Counted from the stretch's first letter, positions 24,264 through 36,252 are shown. The stretch is 64,000 nt of DNA from Ananas comosus (GCF_001540865.1 NC_033634.1:1998729-2062728), one strand, 5' to 3'. Numbers and translations are program-made. The notes: generated from the sequence alone by a model not told the origin.

Positions 24264-25497
24264 GCTTGATTAGCTCTTTCAAATTTGAGCTTGATTCGCT
24301 CTTTCAAATAACACAAAGCCCTTGTTAAATCTCAGGGGTTTCTCTTTAATAAGAACCAATGTAAATAGTCTCTCTACATATTGGGCATCAGATAGATGCT
24401 TATGTATATATACATAACATGTTCAAATAACGTTTTATGGTCTTTCCTCTTTTTGTTGGGAAAGTATTTATTAGTATGAGAGTAATTGTTCTTCACAATT
24501 GTGAAGCATTGTGTGTGTAAATTGCAATCCTTATTAGCAGTTTAGTTTCCCTAGATTCTAATTGGCTTTTCTCTCAATGTTACAATGTCATTTGCCCAGT
24601 GAATACGTAATTTTGAGGGGGCTTTTCTCTCAATGTAACATACCAGATTGGATAGTGAATAAACTATTATCTTTTTTTATTACTGTTCCAAAATGTGAGT
24701 GCAGATCTTGTGTTTTAAACCATGTTAACTTGACATGTCTATGGACTCGAATTGCTTATCTGATACCATCTGTATTTGTTTCTAACTAGTATGAGTATAG
24801 TAAAATGTGAGTTTTTTCCCTCTAGATCTTCAAGTGGGAGTCCCAGTAAATGATCACCTTGTTTAGGATAATACAAATCTATAAACATACATACTATCCT
24901 CAGGTGATACTTTCACATGACTTTAAAACACCATTCTTGCTCCGAACATCAATGGTTAAAAAAAAGAGAAAAATCATCAGTAAGTCACAAATAACCACAT
25001 CAAAACTCCACAAATTACAAGCAGATAGATATAACATGGTTATTAGGTTTTTGACAACAAAAAATATTTGATCTAATATGAAGAGCACTACAATGTAATC
25101 CTTTCAACAACTTGCTTTTTCAAGCATGAGTGAAAAAGCTCCAAACTCTGCTTTTGGAGTTAGAATCTCATTTCGGCTCTCTACTCCACCAAAAGCTCTA
25201 CTAGAGATGAGCAAATGCAGAAAGGTTTCTTAAATTACTACGAAAATCCACCATTTTTATCCTCTCATCTATTACAATGATTAAGCATTCCAATCCCAAA
25301 TTGATACAAGAGAGTTTTTCACTCCCACAAGTTCTTTTCCTTTGTTTGAAGGCCCACTAACACCAAAAGAAATAAAAAAAACTTATGCATAAGAACATGT
25401 CTATTCCTTGATAATCCCACTGTACAAATCAAGGATTTGAAGCTAAATGCTGAAATCCGATGAAGAACTCGCAGTTCATTGCTAATGCGAGTGAAAG
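24264..25497. other. Convergent 3' region between J8 and the unknown gene
   Basis: The J8 and minus-strand genes converge here. CTTGATT(A/C)GCTCTTTCAAAT is tandemly duplicated at about 24267-24306 just past the J8 stop. AGAAGC-like debris lies near 25130-25200. I see no other gene. Confidence 0.5.
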
Positions 25498-27770
25498 CTA
25501 CACTCTTAAGGCTACTTGGCCATGCCATGTAATCTTCCTCTTGCCGAACCGGCTCGCTCCATTCCCATTATCGCGAAATGTCGGCAAATTCAGATCACTG
25601 GCCAAAGCCTTTCCCTCCATCTTATCCTTCTTCATGCTATCGAACTTCACAGGCTCCCATTTGACCGCAAACTCCTCCATTTCCTCATCATTCTGCTAAG
25701 CCAGAAGAACCCTTCATGTCAGCTATCCGGCAAACGGTGTGCATGTAACTCTCTAGAATAAAATTGTACCGAGGATCCTTAACCTTTCAGTAGTTCTCTA
25801 ATCTCGGCATTACATTACAATGCCACCCATTAAAATCGTACATCAATAGGACGGAAAGTATCCGCCTGATCATAATCCAATTGTCATAAAGCAGACATTT
25901 GGACTTCCCATACGGTTATTACGGGGAATTTCTCTTCCAATTCGACACCAAGAAATTTAATGAAACAGATAACATTGAAATGGACCGTAACCCAATTGTA
26001 GCAATTGAACGATTAAGACCAAAACATATGAATGTAATATTCTACTAAAGTTTCCGAGACATTACCGGTAAGGAAACCTGGTTCAAGTCTATCACTCCAA
26101 AAGTGCTTGGCATAGAAGCTTCTTTGTCGATAGAAGATCTCTCTTTAGTAGGAGTTGCATTCTGAATGGCTCGACGTGATGAGGACGGCACTTTCTGCAA
26201 TTGCTTCTTCAGTCGATAGGAGGTTTTCTGAGAGGGGTTCTCAGTTAAGGACTTGAATTTTCTCCTCAAGAACCTGGGCCATTCAAAAAATGCACACATA
26301 TGAGTTATTTACCGCAGTTTTGATTATTGAAAGCAAGTTAAATCGTCAATAACATGCTTAGCAATTTGAAGCATGCAAATTACTGCAACCTCTTCTGATT
26401 TTGGGTTTCCGCTTTGATTAGGGGTCTAGTTTTCCAATTTATTAAGCCTAGGACTCCACAAGGAACATGAATTACAAAGAAGAATCCTTTTGTCCTAAAA
26501 TGCACCATGAATTTGACAAAACAAAAATCGTTATTTAGGAGGTGACATGCTTGAGGCGGTAATTAGGACGCGACCTAGCCGTACTTAGATTATGTTTGGA
26601 ATTACGAAAAAAAATTGTGTTACATACGGTGAGAAAGTATGATGAAAAAATATTTAATTTGTTTTCATATGTAATATCATATTCTGCAATTCACAATTGA
26701 GAAAATGCAGAAGCATAGCATATTCCCATATGCTTCCGCCTCAAATCCGTTTTGCTCGACAGCGTAAATGATCAAAAGATGAAATTGGTACTAACTTGAC
26801 TTCATTGAGAAGCTTGAGTTTCTTCTGCTTTTTCTCTAGCACCTGCTTCCTCTTTGCTTCAGTTTCCTGAGAAAGGGAGAATTAGAGCTTAACATCTGTT
26901 AGCAAAATTGTTGGAAAACAAAAGGAGACTAATAAAAGCGGCATATGCTGAAAATTAAAGGGCATCTAGAGATGAAACCAAAACATTCTTAATAAATTGA
27001 AGAAAAATTTTCAGAAAAAGGAACATAATACACAGACAAACTCTTTTAAACTGAAATTTAGAAATAAGTTATGTAAATAAGGGGGGGTGGGGGAAGAAAA
27101 TTCTTTTATAAATTTCAGAAAATAATTAACTTTAGAGGAACCAAAAAGGGATTTCCTTTTAAGAGATAACATAGTGAATTACAAGAAAATTCACAAAAAA
27201 AATCTGCCAAAAAAGGGAGGATTACTGAAAACCCTAGATCTGTAAGTAGAACATTAGATTTCAACAAAATAAAGCAAGAAGCAAGGAAAAAAAATCCCCC
27301 AAAACCAAGATGCAAGAGAGACCCACTGTAAACAACTTTTACAGCAACCAAATAAAAAGGAAAAAAAAAAAGGAGGGGCAAAAACCCCCCCAAAGATCAG
27401 AAGATCCAACAAAAATCAGATTCCTGCAAGAGGCTCTGGTGCTTGAACCTGGCCCTGGCCTCCTCCCCACCTGGGAACGAAGCGGAGGATGGAGCGGACT
27501 CCATGGCAACCCACCTCACCCTCTTCATCTCCACCCTCAAATCTCAAGAGAAACAAGGAGAGAGAGAGGGAGAGACAAAAAAAAGATGAAGAGACCAAGA
27601 GAGAGAGAGAGAGAGAGNGGTAAAAACAGTACCCAAGATCTCACCTTTAGCAACTCCACATAATCCTGCAAGAGGCTCTGGTGCTTGAACCTGGCCCTGG
27701 CCTCCTCCCCACCTGGGAACGAAGCGGAGGATGGAGCGGACTCCATGGCAACCCACCTCACCCTCTTCAT
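25498..27770 (-). CDS. Plant-specific protein of unknown function
   Basis: Four exons on the reverse strand (27770-27645, 26866-26796, 26273-26066, 25692-25498) give 199 aa with closing GT-AG phases. I start at the ATG encoding MKRVRWVAMES, because the frame has no ATG further upstream. Visible features: KRVRWVAMES, then RARFKHQSLLQDYVELLK, then a Lys/Glu-rich probable coiled coil (KQVLEKKQKKLKLLNEVKF) and a basic patch. Next are two DLN motifs (VIDLNQVSLP and ASDLNLP, similar to EAR-type repression motifs) and a conserved end GKRKITWHGQVALRV. I recognise an uncharacterised land-plant family with this end. The charge pattern and DLN motifs suggest a nuclear protein, but no function is known. 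Exon 1 is partly repeated at 27423-27528. Confidence 0.8.
26570..26755. repeat. GGTGAGAAAGTATGATGAAAAAATAT repeat, copy 1
   Basis: It shares ACGGTGAGAAAGTATGATGA and a following TTTTCATATGTAATAT stretch with copies at 29781-29960 and 59557-59720. It lies in intron 2 of the unknown gene. Edges are unclear. Confidence 0.6.
27423..27617 (-). pseudogene. Partial duplicate of exon 1 of the unknown gene
   Basis: 27423-27617 repeats 27665-27859 (offset 242). It contains the start codon and most of exon 1, but departs from the complete copy at CTTGCAG, before the donor site. It ends at the N at 27618 inside a (GA)n tract. An unmerged contig end is the likely cause. Confidence 0.7.
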
Positions 27771-27838
27771 CTCCACCCTCAAATCTCAAGAGAAACAAGG
27801 AGAGAGAGAGGGAGAGACAAAAAAAAGATGAAGAGACC

Positions 27839-27975
27839 AAGAGAGAGAGAGAGAGAGAGGGAGAGAGGGGGGCAATAAAAAGGCCACCTTGTGAAGGGGG
27901 TGGTGAGATAATGGAGGAAATAAAGGTGGGGGTGGGGGGGGGAGGTGAGGAGTTCCCTTGCCCACCACCCCCCCC

Positions 27976-28014
<39 letters not shown>

Positions 28015-28105
28015 CCTGACCCAAGAAAAACCCAAAAAGCCCCATATTAATCAGGTACAGGAAACTGGGTAGTAGTAGTAGGAGTAGGAGTAGTAGTCCT
28101 GGGTT

Positions 28106-28136
<31 letters not shown>

Positions 28137-28246
28137 GTGTTTGTTGTGTGTGTCTCTGTTTCTCTCCTCCTAGGTGAAGAGGAGAGGGGGTGAAGAGTTT
28201 TCTGGGTCTCCAGGGGGGCATTTCTGGGAACTTGCGCAGTAGTTTT

Positions 28247-28284
<38 letters not shown>

Positions 28285-28510
28285 TTGGTTGGGTGATGAT
28301 GCATGACTACTGAAGACACCTACATCCATCTTTCTTTCTTTCCATATACCTCCCTCTTTCCTTGTATTTCTCCATACACACACACACTCTCTCTCTCTCT
28401 CTCTCTCTCCCTCTTTCCCCAACACAGACCACAATTAGTCTCCCCCTTCACATTTCTATGCACAAACTCCTGGTCCATGTAGAAAAAAGATTGGTCAGTA
28501 ATAAAGAGAT

Positions 28511-28550
<40 letters not shown>

Positions 28551-28590
28551 TGGACATGGACTCCACCTTGGAGGGTAGGGATTCTCTCTC

Positions 28591-28629
<39 letters not shown>

Positions 28630-28762
28630 CTTTATTCCTCACCAGTCACTCACCTCCCTCCTTTCTCTCTCTCCAGTCTCACCTATTCCTTGGCTGTCTG
28701 CTTTAGAGAGAGAAAGAGACAGATAGATGTGTTTTTAGAGAGAGAGAGAGAGAGAGAGTGTG
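27839..28762. repeat. Cluster of (GA)n/(CT)n microsatellites
   Basis: At least eight tracts of 20-45 bp occur within 0.9 kb, at about 27839-27870, 27977-28012, 28105-28132, 28249-28281, 28386-28410, 28513-28546, 28580-28624 and 28735-28770 (the last followed by (TG)n). Orientation alternates between GA and CT, so hairpins could form. They lie upstream of the minus-strand unknown gene. GA/CT tracts are bound by plant BBR/BPC factors, so a promoter or leader role is possible. Confidence 0.85.
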
Positions 28763-28770
28763 TGTGTGTG

Positions 28771-28989
28771 TGTTTGTGTGTATAGGGGGGTTATTTTGAA
28801 TGGCTGCTATGGTCTTCTGATGTTGCAGTTGTTGTTGCTGTTGTTGTTGTTGTTGCCTTGCAGCTTGCAAGGAGGCCCTTATAATAGTGGGAGATGGTGG
28901 TGGGAGGGGTCTATTTTTCCATTCATTAATTGATAGCTGAATTTACCAAAATGCCCCTCGCTTTTTTGTCCCCCAATGGCTACTTCTTC

Positions 28990-29023
<34 letters not shown>

Positions 29024-30267
29024 CCCTACTTGCCTCATTACTAGATTAAAATGCCTTTACCTTTCTTGCAATGTAAAGAAGTTCCAGGGAATGGACTTCT
29101 TCCACTCCTTCCCCTTGTTGACATGGCAAAGTTTTATGCCTTCCCTGCTGCAAGTCATCTGGTTTCATCTGTCACATTTGTCAAACCTACTGTTCACCCC
29201 CCCCAAAAAACAACAAGCTTTAAAAATATGCATTTATTTTTTACTTTTTAATAATTTGTTTTTTTTTAAAAAAAAAACCCTCCTTTGAACAAGAATTCCA
29301 TGCACAGCAAACCTAGGCATGAATTTTCTACATACTTCATGTGTGACCTCCTCTTTGTTTTTATATTTTTTTTTAACTTTAAATTTCAAATACACTGATG
29401 AGAGACTGACATGGTGGATTGGATTAGATCTGGGCACTAATTTCTACAACAATGGTGGGGTTCTTCTTGCATGTGTTTGATCTATTCCACAATTCACATT
29501 AGGCCTAGTAAGGAATCTTGTGTGGTGAAATTGTCTATATGGGTCCTTTTTATTGGAATGGACCACCAAAGATGGGGATAATAGTTGTCATCTAGTCATG
29601 CTGTGACTGCCTAAGAAAAAAGATGGGAATGGGCCCATGACACTGTTGGAATTATTATTATTGTCATAATTCATCAATTTACATTATTTGTTTTTTTTTA
29701 TTTCCCTAGTTTTCTAGAAACCTCTTGTGCATAATGGTAATAATAATAACATTCAAAAATTACTAGTAGGTGTCTATCTTAGGCTTCGTTTGAGATTGCG
29801 GGACGGTGAGAAAGTATGATGAAAAAATATCCTACTTGTTTCCGTATGTAATATTGCATTCCGCATATCACAATGAGTTAGTTACAATATATTTTCTACA
29901 GTCTAATCGAAGAACACAGAAGTATATCGCTATATGTTTTTATCCCAATTTCATCAAAGCGCTCTTTGAAGAAGCACATGGCTATTCGAATAAGCATTTA
30001 CAATTTCTGGATTAAATTTTTTTTTCGACATATTTCATTTAAGTAGGCATTAGAGTTCGCTTTTGAGCTTGATTAGAAACTTGATTTAGCTTTTTATCAA
30101 AGTAAAAATTATGAATATTTATTAGCTAATGTTATTAAGAAATCCAGGCATAAAGTAGCCCTGGGGCACAAACCAGAGTTTGTTATGTCAAGCCCATCTT
30201 GGGCTATATTGTGCAAATATGGGTTTGGGCTAATATTGTTGGGCTCGATCCAACCGATTACCTAAAA
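28771..30267. other. Spacer with simple repeats
   Basis: (GTT)n is at about 28828-28855 and (ATT)n at about 28990-29022. A copy of the GGTGAGAAAGTATGATG repeat begins at about 29781. I see no gene. Confidence 0.5.
29781..29960. repeat. GGTGAGAAAGTATGATGAAAAAATAT repeat, copy 2
   Basis: It starts AGGCTTCGTTTGAGATTGCG and continues like the copies at 26570 and 59557. The start resembles hAT-type transposon termini. Confidence 0.6.
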
Positions 30268-30420
30268 GTCGGCACAGTATTTCATTCGTAAGAGAAGCCA
30301 ACGCCGCATAATCCGGCGACGTATTTCACTCGTAACAGAATCCAGCGCCGAGTTTTACATAACTCAAACAGTTAACCAAAGTCAGCGGCGAATTTCACTC
30401 ATAGCAAAATCCAACGCCGC
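30268..30420. repeat. Three ~39-bp GGCG...CGCCG modules upstream of the PPR gene
   Basis: Modules at 30268-30307, 30312-30350 and 30382-30420 share TATTTCA(T/C)TCGTAA and AATCCAGCGCCG-type words. Each begins with GGC-rich and ends with GCC-rich bases that could pair. The last ends 52 bp before the PPR start codon. Confidence 0.75.
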
Positions 30421-30472
30421 TATTTTATATTTACTCTCTTAACTCTCCCACAACCTCACCATTCCCCCTTCC

Positions 30473-32985
30473 ATGGCGATGGCGATGGCGATCGCGGCGA
30501 TCGTATCCCGAAGCCGAGCTCTCCTCCCCCTTCTCCTTTCCCCTTCTCCTCTTCCTCCTCCTCTCAATCTCCTCCACCTCCCCTTTTCCTCCTCTTCCTC
30601 TTCCTCTTCCTCTTCCTCCTCCTCCGCCCCTTCTCCCTCTTTCCCCTTCAAACCCACCATCCCCACCTCCCCCGACCCCGAAACCAGCGACTTCGAGCGC
30701 GAGCCCGACGACGCCCCCTCCGACCCCGACGGCTCCGACCTCCCCGAGTTCCTCCAACTCCTATCCCACGCCAAATCCCTCTCCTCCTCGCACAAGGACG
30801 CGCTTGCCCTACTGCGGTCCTCGTCGGGCGTGGAGCGATCTAGGGCTTTGGTCCGCCGCGCCCTGTGGGACCTGAGGTGGGATTGGGAGTCGGCGATGCT
30901 GGCTCTGCGGTGGGGGGAGGAGTGTGTGTTGGACTGCCCCGCGGCGTGGCACCTGGCGATATGGGCGATGGGTAAGCAGGGGAGGTTCGACATGGCGTGG
31001 TCCGTGGTGCGGAGGATGCACAAGAGGTCCATCCTTACGCAGCGGGCGATGGTGATCATGATGGAAAGGTGAATGCTGTTCTAGTTTTTGAGCATCGTAG
31101 TAAATTGGGCATTTATCAAAGGAATAATCTTTCTTCTACTTGGATATGTTCTCACTTCATTGTTATGCTAAATGCTTCAATTAGTATATGAAATAGTTCT
31201 ATGTGATTCATAGTTATCATGTGCGTGGTGGTGGGAGTTATACTCAAAGCTGTGACTACTAAACTTTGAAACAAAACGGTAGATCATGATATAGTGATTA
31301 TGATGGACTAGTGATTGCTTTACTAGGTTTCAGCATGGTAGTAAATTGGTTATTTACAAAAAAGTATTGCATTTTTTAAAAATTTTGGATATGTTCTGTC
31401 ACCGTAGTTATGGCTGCTTTCTTCAACTCGTATATGGAGTTCTCTCTTTGATTCATAGTTAACATGTGAAAAGTGGGACTTTTGAAGTTATAGTGTATAT
31501 ATACAAGTCTACATTACAACAAGAAAAAAAAATGGTGTTAGGAATCACTCTCGAATGCTTATGTTTCTCGGGACTACTTAAATGTTGAAACAAAAGAATT
31601 GAGAGCATCTGAAGGTATCTCTTCATGGTCCATTTCTGATTGAAGTAGAGAGATTAAACTTCTGCCTTGTTTTTATTAGCACAGCTCAAAATTAAGTAGT
31701 TCTCTAAATAGGGTGCAATTCTTTTCTGTGCCTTGCAATATCTGAATTTTTCATTATCTGTAGGTTTGAAAAACTTTTTCTCGTTAAATCGTCTTTTCAT
31801 CAGAAGCAGCTGCCAAATTTGGCTTTATATGTATCCCATTTAGTGATCTTTTCTACTTTCTTTTCCTCATTGTTGCCAGATAAACAGTTTTTTTCTGGGA
31901 AACTTTGAATTTATATGCTTTTATTCATACGGAGGTATCTCCTGCGAAATTTCAGGTATGCAGCTGCTAATGAACCTGGAAAAGCAACAAAAACATTCCA
32001 TGCAATGGAGAAGTTTAAAATAAGCGCTGACTTAACCGCATTTTACTCCCTCCTTCGTGCTCTTTGCAAGAACAAGAATGTTGAGGAGGCCGAAGAATTG
32101 CTTCTTGTCAATAAGAAATTTTTCCCTCTCTCTGCAGAAAGTTTCAATATAATACTCGACGGATGGTGTAATATAATGACAGATATAACTGAAGCAAAGA
32201 GAGTTTGGAGAGAGACGGCAAGTTGCTGCATCACCCCAGATGGTACTTCTTACACCCATATGATTCGTTGCTTCTCAAAAGTTGGCAACCTCTTCGATTC
32301 CTTAAGGCTTTATGACGAAATGAAAAAGAGAGGCTGGACTCCTGATTTGACGGTCTACAATTCTCTTGTTTATGTGCTAACTGGAGAAAATTGCTTGAAG
32401 GATGCGCAAAATATATTCAGTAAAATTTTGGATGAGGGACTGCGACCAACTGTAGAAACATTCAATTGTATGATATATCCACTGTGTGAAAGTCACAAGC
32501 TGGAGGAAGCGCAAATGGTAATGGAGGACATGATGGTGAAGGGCATCAGTCCGGACATCGAAACTTACCATGCCTTCATAAAGGAAGAGGGTATTGACGA
32601 GACATTGAAAATATTGAGAAGAATGAGAGATGCTCATTGTGGCCCTAGTAAATATACATTTCTTTTGCTTTTTGATAAGTATTTTGGATTGAACGAATCT
32701 GAAAATGCATTAAGAATGTGGAGCGAAATGAGGAAATATGGGATTGATCCCGACTCCTCACACTACATTGCATTGGTGGAAGGTTTGGTGAAACATGGAT
32801 GGATGCCGAAAGCTCTACAGTTTTACAATGAGATGAAGGACAGGGGGTTTATTCCTGATCCTAAACTTGAGAAAGTCTTTAAGGAATTCATAGAAAATAA
32901 TAAAGATCACTGGGGAAGAGTTGGTAAAGATTACATCATTTCACAGCATGGAAAACATAATGCTCTAAGAGGAGCAGCAGTTTAA
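30473..32985 (+). CDS. Mitochondrial-type pentatricopeptide repeat (PPR) protein
   Basis: Two exons (30473-31068, 31956-32985) give 541 aa, joined in phase as AG/G. The N-terminus is Ala/Arg/Leu-rich without acids (MAMAMAIAAIVSRSRALL), as in a mitochondrial presequence. A poly-Ser run encoded by a TCC/TCT microsatellite follows. P-type PPR helical repeats fill the rest, for example TPDLTVYNSLVYVLTGENCL and RPTVETFNCMIYPLCESHKL. There is no C-terminal E or DYW editing domain. P-class PPR proteins bind organelle RNA and affect its stability, splicing or translation. Sequences such as ITEAKRVWRE and MIRCFSKVGNLFDSLRLYDE match Arabidopsis At1g80880. Exon 1 is GC-rich and exon 2 is AT-rich. Confidence 0.92.
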
Positions 32986-34116
32986 TGACCGGTCGGGTAG
33001 ATTAGTTTTCTTATGAGCACTTCTTGTGATTGGTCTATTTGGGGGCATCATATAAAAGAGAGGATGAAACGAAAAACTGTTGGTTTAGAGGGGAAATGTC
33101 AAGTTGCCGTGAATCAGAATGCATCCTTGCTGCTATCTGAAACATTCCAGTGTGGAAAAAGATTTCCACAGTAATTCTAAGGTACATATGCATACTTTCG
33201 GATCATCTTACTTGTATTAATGGGTTGTTTAAAGTATGATAAAAACTTATATAGGTTCTTTCCATATTTTTCACATTTTGAACATCATGTTGAGTTTCCA
33301 TTTGTACATTATGTCACAGTCGTTTATAATCTGTTTTAAGGATGCTTAAAAGCGGACATGCTCTTTACATTTGAAATTTGAGATAATTTCATTATGTTTA
33401 TCTTTTCTTCCAAGCTATCTTTCATTACTGTGATATATCATTAGATTCGTACCACTTAGGCGAAAAAGGAATAATCAAGTTATTATTGTTTCAAGTCTAG
33501 ATAGAGTAAGTTTCATATGGTTTGCAGGGTCTTATTAGTCTTAAATGTTCATGTCTTATATATTTGCCTGATTGTTGTCTTGTATAACTTGGTAACAGGA
33601 TCAGATTAACCTTGACTTGATTAGTAAATTGATACCAAATCTCTCATATTGGGTGATGCATGTATCTAGCAATGTACTAGAACCAAATAGCAAACTTTGT
33701 TGCCGTAAATTTCACCTGCATTGTTTTTCTTTTCTTGCTGAATTATCTTATATTAATTCTTGATTGGGATTTTGGTTCTCTCTTTCAGTTCAAGAAAGTA
33801 GCAACTTTGATTAAACCCAATTTTCTCCCTGCATATTATGACTTTTTTTTAAAAAAATTCATCAACAGGTTGAGTTGATGAACATAATTGATGATGATCT
33901 TTTGGCCTTCATACAAAATGCTCATGGTGCTGAATCACATGGAGTTTTCTGTGGTTTTTCGAGGCTATTGGGCATTTTAAGGAACCAGAAACAATGAGAT
34001 CTATCACTTAAACTTGTACAGCTTTGCTGCTGATCAAGAAACACAGGTAAAGGCTTTTAACGAAATAATGTTTATGATGTGAGTGCAGCACGAGGTAAAT
34101 CGTGTTATTGTGGACA
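32986..34116. other. PPR 3' region and spacer
   Basis: It probably includes the PPR 3' untranslated region. I see no other gene. Confidence 0.45.
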
Positions 34117-34456
34117 AGGTTTTAAATACCCGTCGGTACGGACTGTATCCACGTATCGTACCGTGCCAACAAGATACCTATACGATACAGATTACGTGCC
34201 GATGGCACAGCTCAAAATTTTCTATTCTTTAAATTAGTGAGTGATTTTCTCAATAAAGTTCAAAAGATGTGATAAAAAGACATAATAAATTGTTAGAATA
34301 TTTTGTTGCTAAAGAAAATAAATATTTCATGCTATTATGTGTCGGCACACAAAATTTTTTTTGACCGGCACTCATCGGCACGGTTCGACACGCACCGTGT
34401 CGTACCGTACCGACAAGTTTCCTGCATGATTCCGTACTACGGCATTTAAATTCTTG
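34117..34456. mobile_element. MULE-like MITE
   Basis: The ends AAGGTTTTAAATACCCG..GGTACGG and CCGTACTACGGCATTTAAATTCTTG are inverted copies. ATTGTGGACA flanks both sides (34107-34116 and 34457-34466), a 9-10 bp target duplication as in Mutator-like elements. Inside are GTCGGTACGG / GTGCCGAT-type words in both orientations. No coding. Confidence 0.75.
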
Positions 34457-34922
34457 ATTGTGGACATAAAATTCTTCGTATGATCATCAAGTTCTAATTA
34501 TTTCACTAATAATGAGATAATCCCCTTTTGAATAATTGAATTGAATGAATCTGAAAGTTTAGATGATTATGTTGTGGGTCAACAACCTTTTTTAAGTTCT
34601 TTTTTCATCCTTTGTTTAGAAATGTGCTATTTATACACTCTTTTTGAAATGCAAATCATACGTTCCATCTTTTTATATACAAATTTTTTCAGGACTCAAA
34701 TCAATGTAACTAGTAAAAAAATGTTACCATTTTTACCTACTTTAACGAATATGAGTAGCATTGCTTGTTTGCTTTTTTTTTTTTTTTTTTTATAATTACA
34801 CGAGTTATTCCTTCTCTGAATTAGGTAAAATTTATGCCCAACTTTTTTTATTATATTTTATCTACGTAGATAGAGAAATGTAGATCTATGGACACCTCGT
34901 TTATACTCATTTCCATCTACAA

Positions 34923-34995
34923 ACACGTGGCACGCGTTAAAGTGGTCGACCACGTACGTGTTCCCATCTCCATGCACGCGCTCCTCTCCACGTGC
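34923..34995 (+). promoter_or_regulatory. ACGT-core (ABRE/G-box) cluster
   Basis: Within 75 bp: CACGTGG at 34924-34930, CCACGTACGTG at 34950-34960, CACGTG at 34989-34994, plus GCACGCG words. It lies about 190-260 bp upstream of the small membrane-protein ATG. Such clusters are typical of ABA- or light-responsive promoters bound by bZIP/bHLH factors. Function here is inferred. Confidence 0.6.
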
Positions 34996-35184
34996 CACCT
35001 CACCTCCCTTCACCATTTCACTTTACAAACCAGTTTTTTTTGGCTAAAAAAATAACATAAAAAAGGAAACAGCACAGCAGCAGCTGCACTTAGAAAAGAC
35101 CAGCAGTAGTGCCTGTAGTAGCAGCAGTAGAAGAAGATCATCAAATAGATACAGGAAAAGGCAATACATGCACGCTGAGAGAAT

Positions 35185-35517
35185 ATGAGTAAGGAGGAGT
35201 GGCGTCGTAACGCTGACACGCACAAGATGAGCTCTGAGGAGGTGAAGGCGGCGGGGGTGGAGGCGTCGAAGCGGCCGCCCCACCCGGGCCAGAAGCCCGG
35301 GGAGGTGCTGCACCAGCGTCGGGCCCTGCCGTACAGTCCCGCTACGATGGCGATCGCTGGGTTTGCCATCGTCGGCACCATCGGGTACTTCACGCTCTAC
35401 TACAAGTCGAAGCCCGGGACGTCGCCCACCGACGTCGTCAAGGTCACCACCACTCCTGATTCGCTGCCCAGCAGCGCCGGCGCCGATAAGGCGGAGACGG
35501 AGCGCAAGGGAAAGTAG
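35185..35517 (+). CDS. Small single-pass membrane protein, unknown function
   Basis: A single exon encodes 110 aa. The N-terminus is charged (MSKEEWRRNADTHKMSSEEV), then a Pro/Gly-rich KRPPHPGQKPGEVLHQRRAL. One hydrophobic helix spans about residues 53-71 (MAIAGFAIVGTIGYFTLYY), and the tail is Lys/Thr/Ser-rich. The GEVLHQRR..LPYSP block followed by a transmembrane helix is a pattern I recognise from uncharacterised land-plant proteins. I cannot assign a function. The GC-rich coding contrasts with AT-rich flanks. The ATG at 35185 is the first in frame. An ACGT cluster upstream suggests stress or ABA control. Confidence 0.8.
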   Translation: MSKEEWRRNADTHKMSSEEVKAAGVEASKRPPHPGQKPGEVLHQRRALPYSPATMAIAGFAIVGTIGYFTLYYKSKPGTSPTDVVKVTTTPDSLPSSAGADKAETERKGK

Positions 35518-36055
35518 GAGGTAGGTTGGGGGTTTTTTTTAAAAAAAAAGAAATTAGAGGGAAATAATGGAGTTTCATGCATGGTTTTTGTCTATGTATA
35601 ATTACAAATAAGAATTAATTATGTTTCCATTATAAATTCCACCCTCTTTAAGTTTTACACAAAACTTCGCTTTAGTTAATTCTTAGTATGTGATGGTTGT
35701 GACGTTTGCTTAAATATTTAGGAATTTGATTTGGCTTAATTTGCATTTATGTTAAGGGATCTATACCATTTGGAGCATTTAAAAATTAAATTTTAAATTT
35801 TTTCGACATTATTAACCTAATGATCAAAGAATTTTAAAATTTATAATTTTAATAATCAATATGAGGCGTTTGACGGCATAAATATATTCAAATCAATTGA
35901 ATTTTAATTAGAAAATTTTTTAAATTATTTAAAATAAGATACATACTCTTGATCTTGATTATAAAATTTTTATCATCACTTATTAAAAGATATTTCTTGT
36001 CAGCCGTTCATTTTTTTGTCCATCAATGGATAAGAGAACAATATTGAAAAAGCAT
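35518..36055. other. 3' flank of the small membrane-protein gene
   Basis: AT-rich with no coding signal. Confidence 0.45.
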
Positions 36056-36190
36056 CAAAATTGGTTTTTACATTCTTCAAGTAGTATAGATCATATTCAA
36101 CGGTGCGGATCGTTGATTTGGAGATTTCATCGTTGAAAATAAATAAGTGACAATAAAATCCGTCTGCTACTAATAGTATTCTAGCTCATA

Positions 36191-36252
<62 letters not shown>

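Noticed and set aside
27310..28642. Frames made of RERERE or SLSLSL repeats
   Set aside because: They are translations of (GA)n/(CT)n microsatellites.
35010..35393. Reverse-strand frame over the small membrane protein
   Set aside because: It is antisense to a well-supported gene; its hydrophobicity reflects the opposite strand's codons.
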